Program-made: the position numbers and the translations under genes | Shown: positions 8,437 to 11,560 of the stretch, piece after piece | Numbering within the stretch: the first letter of the stretch is position 1 | How the letters are laid out: every line of letters begins with the position of its first letter | The notes under the pieces: generated by a model | The model's input: the letters and a program-made list of their open reading frames with translations, nothing else | Database searches by the model: none | What the model was told of the DNA's origin: nothing | NCBI GenBank assembly: GCA_905203555.1 | Contig: CAJKWK010000067.1 | Coordinates: forward strand, 1 to 11,560 | DNA length: 11,560 nt | DNA from: an uncultured Lachnospiraceae bacterium | GTDB taxonomy: Bacteria > Bacillota > Clostridia > Lachnospirales > Lachnospiraceae | Reading direction: 5' to 3'

Positions 8437-8723
8437 ACTGAAAATCCATTGGATTTCTTTTCAATTTTTGTTACAAACGTCCATAAATTAACCGGTATCT
8501 GAAGTGCTTTCACCTCATCAATAAAACGCTCGGCATATTCCGGACCGGATAGTTTTTCTTTGAATCGCATCAATCCAAATCCGTCATGAATACACTGTTT
8601 CAAAATTCCGCCCAGTCGTCCTTCTCGTTCTAATAACAATACCGATGCTCCTGCCTTTTTTGCTGAAACTGCCGCAGCCAGTCCAGCCGGACCTCCACCG
8701 ATTACTATCACATCATATTTCAC
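8385..8723 (-). pseudogene. NAD(P)/FAD-dependent oxidoreductase, N-terminal fragment
   Basis: Only the N-terminal Rossmann portion remains of a two-dinucleotide-domain flavoprotein that usually pairs with GlpA-like dehydrogenases (about 410-430 residues). The fragment carries YDVIVIGGGPAGLAAA (FAD beta-alpha-beta fold), LLLEREGRLGG, the family block KQCIHDGFGLMRF and GPEYAERFIDE. Similarity ends near residue 97 (KSNGFSV); the last 15 residues are an out-of-frame reading of the following oxidase gene. The second FAD motif, the NAD domain and the C-terminus are gone. I chose the GTG at 8721-8723, 11 nt inside the end of the upstream gene, because AAAGGCAGGTGA lies just before it and the family starts directly at this strand. 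A longer frame reaches a GTG at 8771 but adds only non-family residues. The overlap indicates translational coupling to the GlpA-like gene. The product is almost certainly non-functional. Confidence 0.85.
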
Positions 8724-10437
8724 TGTCGTCACCTGCCTTTGTTTTTCCAAACAAGAGATAACTGTCTCCACCGCTCTTCTTAACTTCTTCCAATGGTTTT
8801 CCGGTCACTTCACTGATGATCTGAGATACAAGCGGCATACAAAATCCGCCCTGGCACCGTCCCATTCCGGGCCGAACCCGTTTTTTGACTCCATCCACCG
8901 TATACACCGGAAGAGGCGACCGCAGCGCATCTACAATTTCTCCTTTACTGATTTCTTCGCAACGACAGACTATAACACCGTAATCCGGATTTTTCCGAAT
9001 CATTTCATTTCTCTGTTCCATCGTCATGTCCCTCAGACGAGGCACTCCTTTTCGAATCGGATTATAACTTTCATTTCTCTCCACCGCATGATATTCGGCA
9101 ACCATCTTTGCTGCCATTCGAGATACATCCTTCGCGACTGCAGGAGCTGTGGTCAATCCCGGAGACTGTATACCTGCGCAATGAATCAGATTCTTCGTCT
9201 TTCTCCCGGGCTCTATAATAAAATCTTCTTCAAACGTTGGCGCTCTCACTCCGGTAAAATATGTAATAATATCTCGCTCTGATAATTCTCCAATCGTTAT
9301 TTTCTGCTTTTCAAAATTCTTTTCGATGCTGGATTTCTCCGTCGCAAAATTTTCTTTTTCATATGTCTCTATCGCATCCGGTCCTACAAGAAGATTGTCG
9401 TGTGCAGTATGAACAATTCCGCCACCTTTTGTGTGTCCGGCTGTCTTCTTTAATGTTTTCCAGGATGCAATTCCCTTCATTAGATTTCCGGCCTTTTTAT
9501 CTAAAATTGCATTTGTTCCCCGGCGCGGGTGAATGGAATAGAAACGATCTCCTGCCATTTTCGCTATATCTTCTGCAAATGCACCTGCTGCATTAATCAC
9601 GATTCTCGGATAAATCCGGCCGCGGTTTGTCAATACACTCTGAATCTCCCCCTGCGCCACATCCATTGAAAGAACAGCTGTATTCAATGCAATCTCCGCA
9701 CCATTTTGAACAGCATTTTCCGCATAGGCAATGGTAAGCCCATATGGACATACACTTCCCGCACTGCTGTTGCAAAGTGCAAATTTCATTTCTTTATTCA
9801 TGTGCGGTTCTTTTTTTCGAAGTGCACTTCCTGCTATTACTCTTGTATCACTGACTCCGCAGATATGCTTTCTCTGCCATGCAAAAAGACTCACCGGAAA
9901 TAACTCACTCCAATGCATCATTTCTACATATTGTCCGCACCGCTGAAATGGCACATCCAATTCTCTGCAGATTTTCCCATACATACGATTTCCCTGAATC
10001 ACATAATGTTGTTTCAACGTTCCCTTTCCCAAATCAATTCCGGGGTGCACCTCTCCGTCATTTCGCCCGGAGGCATGCATCGCAACATCTGCTTCTTTTT
10101 CTACCAATAATACATCCAACTTCCACTTCATCAACTCTCTGGCGATACTGGCGCCGGATATTCCGCCTCCAATGACTAACACATCCGGTCTTCTTCCCTC
10201 CAGCGCCTGATCCTGAATGTCTGGAACTTTCATCTTCGGCATCTCCACACCTTCAAGTGTCAGATCATTGATCACATGATAATGCCCTTTCTTATCCACA
10301 CACATCATACAGGCATTTACAATCTCATCCCAACTATCCAACACTCCGGAAAGAACTACATTCCCATCCATTTCCTTTACAGAAATACCGTCTCCATACA
10401 CTCTTTGTACTTTTTTCTGAAGTTTCTGACAATCCAC
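8713..10437 (-). CDS. GlpA-like FAD-dependent dehydrogenase with BON-like N-terminus and BFD [2Fe-2S] C-terminus
   Basis: First and apparently intact gene of the operon, 574 residues, soluble. Residues 1 to about 64 resemble a BON domain (VQRVYGDGISV, then DGNVVLSGVLDSWDE, then VINDLTLEG). A linker leads to a DAO-type FAD fold with DVLVIGGGISGASIA (about 85-99), HASGRNDGEVHPGID, the substrate-side GDRFYSIHPRRG and the closing CAGIQSPGLTTAPA. The C-terminus has CRC (491, 493) and CQGGFC (528, 533), the four-cysteine pattern of BFD-like [2Fe-2S] domains also found in anaerobic glycerol-3-phosphate dehydrogenase GlpA. The likely role is oxidation of glycerol 3-phosphate or a related hydroxy-acid or polyol phosphate, passing electrons through the cluster to a partner flavoprotein, here the truncated next gene. 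Start: a GTG at 10435-10437 lies 6 nt after AAAGAAGGG; the longer frame to a GTG at 10455 would place that ribosome site inside the gene. Exact substrate unknown. Confidence 0.85.
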   Translation of the reverse strand: MDCQKLQKKVQRVYGDGISVKEMDGNVVLSGVLDSWDEIVNACMMCVDKKGHYHVINDLTLEGVEMPKMKVPDIQDQALEGRRPDVLVIGGGISGASIARELMKWKLDVLLVEKEADVAMHASGRNDGEVHPGIDLGKGTLKQHYVIQGNRMYGKICRELDVPFQRCGQYVEMMHWSELFPVSLFAWQRKHICGVSDTRVIAGSALRKKEPHMNKEMKFALCNSSAGSVCPYGLTIAYAENAVQNGAEIALNTAVLSMDVAQGEIQSVLTNRGRIYPRIVINAAGAFAEDIAKMAGDRFYSIHPRRGTNAILDKKAGNLMKGIASWKTLKKTAGHTKGGGIVHTAHDNLLVGPDAIETYEKENFATEKSSIEKNFEKQKITIGELSERDIITYFTGVRAPTFEEDFIIEPGRKTKNLIHCAGIQSPGLTTAPAVAKDVSRMAAKMVAEYHAVERNESYNPIRKGVPRLRDMTMEQRNEMIRKNPDYGVIVCRCEEISKGEIVDALRSPLPVYTVDGVKKRVRPGMGRCQGGFCMPLVSQIISEVTGKPLEEVKKSGGDSYLLFGKTKAGDDSEI

Positions 10438-10486
10438 TGATATCCCTTCTTTCACAAGTCAGCCATCTGTACGACTTTATGTATCT

Positions 10487-10514
10487 ATATTATCACATCT
10501 TTGTGCAATATCAA
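10487..10514 (-). promoter_or_regulatory. Candidate promoter of the GlpA-like operon
   Basis: On the minus strand TTGATA (-35, 10509-10514), 16 nt, then TAATAT (-10, 10487-10492). The predicted start is near 10480, about 43 nt before the chosen GTG. The spacer contains CACA-N4-TGTG (10494-10505), and an AT-rich palindrome (10513-10531) touches the -35 box, the kind of placement expected for a repressor site. Confidence 0.5.
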
Positions 10515-10531
10515 TAAAATATATTTTTATT
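10513..10531. promoter_or_regulatory. AT-rich palindrome, possible TetR operator
   Basis: AATAAAA and TTTTATT, exact reverse complements, flank a 5-nt TATAT centre. The 19-bp element lies in the divergent control region, overlapping the -35 box of the operon promoter by 2 nt. Size and place suit a TetR-family operator, but the region is so AT-rich that chance symmetry is quite possible, and no second copy was found near the tetR promoter. Confidence 0.25.
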
Positions 10532-10578
10532 CCTTTTATTTTTAGTGCATTTCATTCAATTTTCACACTTTCTATCTA

Positions 10579-10607
10579 TAGACTTTTTCCCAAAAACAGG
10601 GTAATAT
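10579..10607 (+). promoter_or_regulatory. Candidate promoter of the TetR-family gene
   Basis: TAGACT (-35, 10579-10584) and TAATAT (-10, 10602-10607) with a 17-nt spacer on the plus strand. The start would be near 10614, giving a leader of about 27 nt that includes the AGAGGTGA ribosome site (10627-10634). It is divergent from, and not overlapping, the operon promoter about 65 nt to the left. Confidence 0.55.
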
Positions 10608-10640
10608 AAATATACGATTACATAAAAGAGGTGACACACT

Positions 10641-11225
10641 ATGGCAGCACCACGTAAAGAAGACGTCCGCAGTCTTATCATTCATTCAGCGGAAACTCTT
10701 TTAACCCAAAAACCATTTTCCGAAATTTCGCTTTCTGAGCTGGCAGCTCAGACCGGCATTTCCAAAGGGACTCTTTATTATCATTTTAAAAATAAAAATG
10801 AGATCTTATTTGCGATCACAGACAAATACTTAGATGCACAATGGCAGGAATTACGTGAATGGACTGAAAACGCAGAAAAAGATACTTCTCTGCACAGACT
10901 TGTCAGATATATACTGGAACGGGATGTTTCCGGAGTCAAACTCCGCCTTCCCCTTTTTTATGATGCCATGCTCGGCAATGAAGAAATCCGTACCCACTTA
11001 CTCAAACGCTACAAGTGCTTTGCAGAGCTCATTGCAGCTAAGATCAGTGAACGAACCTCCAAAGTATCCGGTGAATACTTTGCCTGGCTTTTACTCCTAA
11101 TGTCTGACGGATTGTCTATTCATCAGACCATCGGAAATGATCATCTGGATACAGAAATGTTTATTCAGCAGACCGCTAAATATATTGAAGACTTTTTCCC
11201 GGAACAGACTAACACCGAAATATGA
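10641..11225 (+). CDS. TetR/AcrR-family transcriptional regulator
   Basis: A 194-residue one-component repressor. The N-terminal DNA-binding domain (about 8-58) is a typical TetR helix-turn-helix: IIHSAETLLTQKPFSEISL, then ELAAQTGISKGTLYYHFKNK with the recognition helix around SKGTLYYHF, then NEILFAITDKYLD. The C-terminal two thirds is helical, with no recognisable ligand signature, as is usual in this family. The ATG has a strong ribosome site (AGAGGTGA, 6 nt away). It is transcribed away from the GlpA-like operon across a 185-203 nt shared control region, so it most likely controls that operon and possibly itself; the effector is unknown. The gene is intact even though most of its presumed target operon is broken. 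Family certain, target inferred. Confidence 0.93.
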   Translation: MAAPRKEDVRSLIIHSAETLLTQKPFSEISLSELAAQTGISKGTLYYHFKNKNEILFAITDKYLDAQWQELREWTENAEKDTSLHRLVRYILERDVSGVKLRLPLFYDAMLGNEEIRTHLLKRYKCFAELIAAKISERTSKVSGEYFAWLLLLMSDGLSIHQTIGNDHLDTEMFIQQTAKYIEDFFPEQTNTEI

Positions 11226-11232
11226 ATCCACA

Positions 11233-11278
11233 GAAGGAGTCTCCACTTCACATTTTTTGTAAAGCGAGAAACTCCTTC
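11233..11278. terminator. Imperfect hairpin between convergent genes
   Basis: GAAGGAGT (11233-11240) pairs exactly with ACTCCTTC (11271-11278), and CTC (11241-11243) with GAG (11266-11268) after a 2-nt bulge, around a 22-nt loop that contains a T6 run. It lies between the tetR stop (11225) and the convergent coiled-coil gene, whose stop (11277) it overlaps. That position suits a bidirectional terminator, but no T-run follows the stem on either strand, so the call is tentative. Confidence 0.35.
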
Positions 11279-11560
11279 ATACCGATTCTTTTACAGCTAT
11301 AGTTTCTTTTACATCCTCAACAGAACACCCTGTCAATTGCGCCGTCTCTTCTATATCTTCTAACTTTGCATATACCCTTCGCAGCATCTGCATTCTTTTA
11401 TCAGCCTCTCTCTTTCGCTCACATTCCTGCTGCTCCAATCGATGTTTTTGTTCCTCTAGCCTTGCATCTTTTTCTTCCAACCTTGCATCTTTTTCTTTCA
11501 ACATAACTTTCTGTGCATTAATCTCATCCTGCATCTCATCAATCATCAGCTGCACTGTAT
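11277..11560 (-). CDS. Coiled-coil protein, C-terminal part; 5' end beyond window
   Basis: The minus-strand frame is open to the right edge, so the true start is outside; the GTG at 11553 has no ribosome site and is unlikely to be the start. About 94 residues are visible. Residues from MQDEINAQK to RLEQQECERKREADKR form a highly charged heptad coil rich in Lys, Glu and Arg, including two exact KDARLEE heptads. The end, EDIEETAQLTGCSVEDVKETI, resembles the short helix-turn-helix-like tail (A..TG.S.E.V) common at the C-terminus of Rpn/PD-(D/E)XK-type transposase-like nucleases in gut Clostridia. That relationship is a guess from style, since no nuclease domain is in view. It converges on tetR and probably belongs to a separate unit. 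Confidence 0.55.
   Translation of the reverse strand, partial: TVQLMIDEMQDEINAQKVMLKEKDARLEEKDARLEEQKHRLEQQECERKREADKRMQMLRRVYAKLEDIEETAQLTGCSVEDVKETIAVKESV
11460..11501. repeat. 21-bp tandem repeat, two copies, within the coiled coil
   Basis: Two adjacent 21-bp copies (11460-11480 and 11481-11501) differ at a single base (CTTCCAA versus CTTTCAA). Each encodes exactly three turns' worth of helix minus a fraction, that is one heptad (7 residues), so gain or loss of a copy keeps both frame and coil register. A degenerate third unit may lie at 11439-11459. Confidence 0.8.

Noticed and set aside
8276..8464. A 62-codon minus-strand frame across the oxidoreductase/oxidase junction, rich in Cys
   Set aside because: It is a third-frame shadow of the oxidase gene, with no ribosome site and no recognisable motif. 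The Cys-rich look comes from reading the oxidase codons out of frame.
10542..10568. AGTG ... CACT arms in the tetR control region as an operator
   Set aside because: Only 4-bp arms with a long unsymmetrical centre, too weak to call.
11277..11560. Calling the right-edge gene a transposase
   Set aside because: Only the coil and tail are visible. Without the PD-(D/E)XK nuclease domain or terminal repeats, a mobile-element call would be a guess.

Overview
The window looks like a chromosomal segment of a low-GC Gram-positive anaerobe, most likely a member of the Clostridia close to Lachnospiraceae. This is inferred from the AT-rich intergenic DNA, strong AGGAGG-type ribosome sites, frequent GTG starts, a clostridial-looking pfkA lying directly behind dnaE, and a murI-DUF1934 pair. 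Almost everything is on the minus strand; only the TetR regulator is on the plus strand.

Housekeeping block (77-6073, minus strand, transcribed right to left): dnaE (replicative DNA polymerase III alpha), pfkA (6-phosphofructokinase), murI (glutamate racemase) and a DUF1934/YwiB-like beta-barrel protein. All four look intact. Each of dnaE, pfkA and murI has a plausible sigma-A-type promoter just upstream. A perfect 12-bp inverted repeat lies between pfkA and murI, exactly where the murI transcript would begin. Bases 1-76 hold no recognisable gene.

Decayed FAD-oxidoreductase/kinase operon (6167-10437, minus strand), with a divergent TetR regulator (10641-11225): the operon starts with an intact GlpA-like FAD-dependent dehydrogenase that has an N-terminal BON-like domain and a C-terminal BFD-type [2Fe-2S] cysteine motif. 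It overlaps the start of a second FAD/NAD oxidoreductase, which breaks off after about 97 residues. The sequence then jumps into an AGPS/YgcU-like FAD-binding oxidase lacking its N-terminus and shifted in frame near its C-terminus at an A7 run. A FGGY sugar/polyol kinase follows, reduced to its C-terminal ATPase half. The original operon probably oxidised and phosphorylated a glycerol- or polyol-like substrate, since E. coli ygcU and ygcE are a comparable oxidase/kinase pair. Two internal deletions and a homopolymer frameshift have probably inactivated its distal part.

Right edge (11277-11560, minus strand): the C-terminal end of a coiled-coil protein whose coil is partly built from a 21-bp tandem repeat. 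It may be the tail of an Rpn/PD-(D/E)XK-type transposase-like nuclease, but the diagnostic domain lies outside the window. I found no RNA genes, CRISPR array or complete insertion sequence. The most notable signal is the pattern of operon decay rather than a clearly new system.
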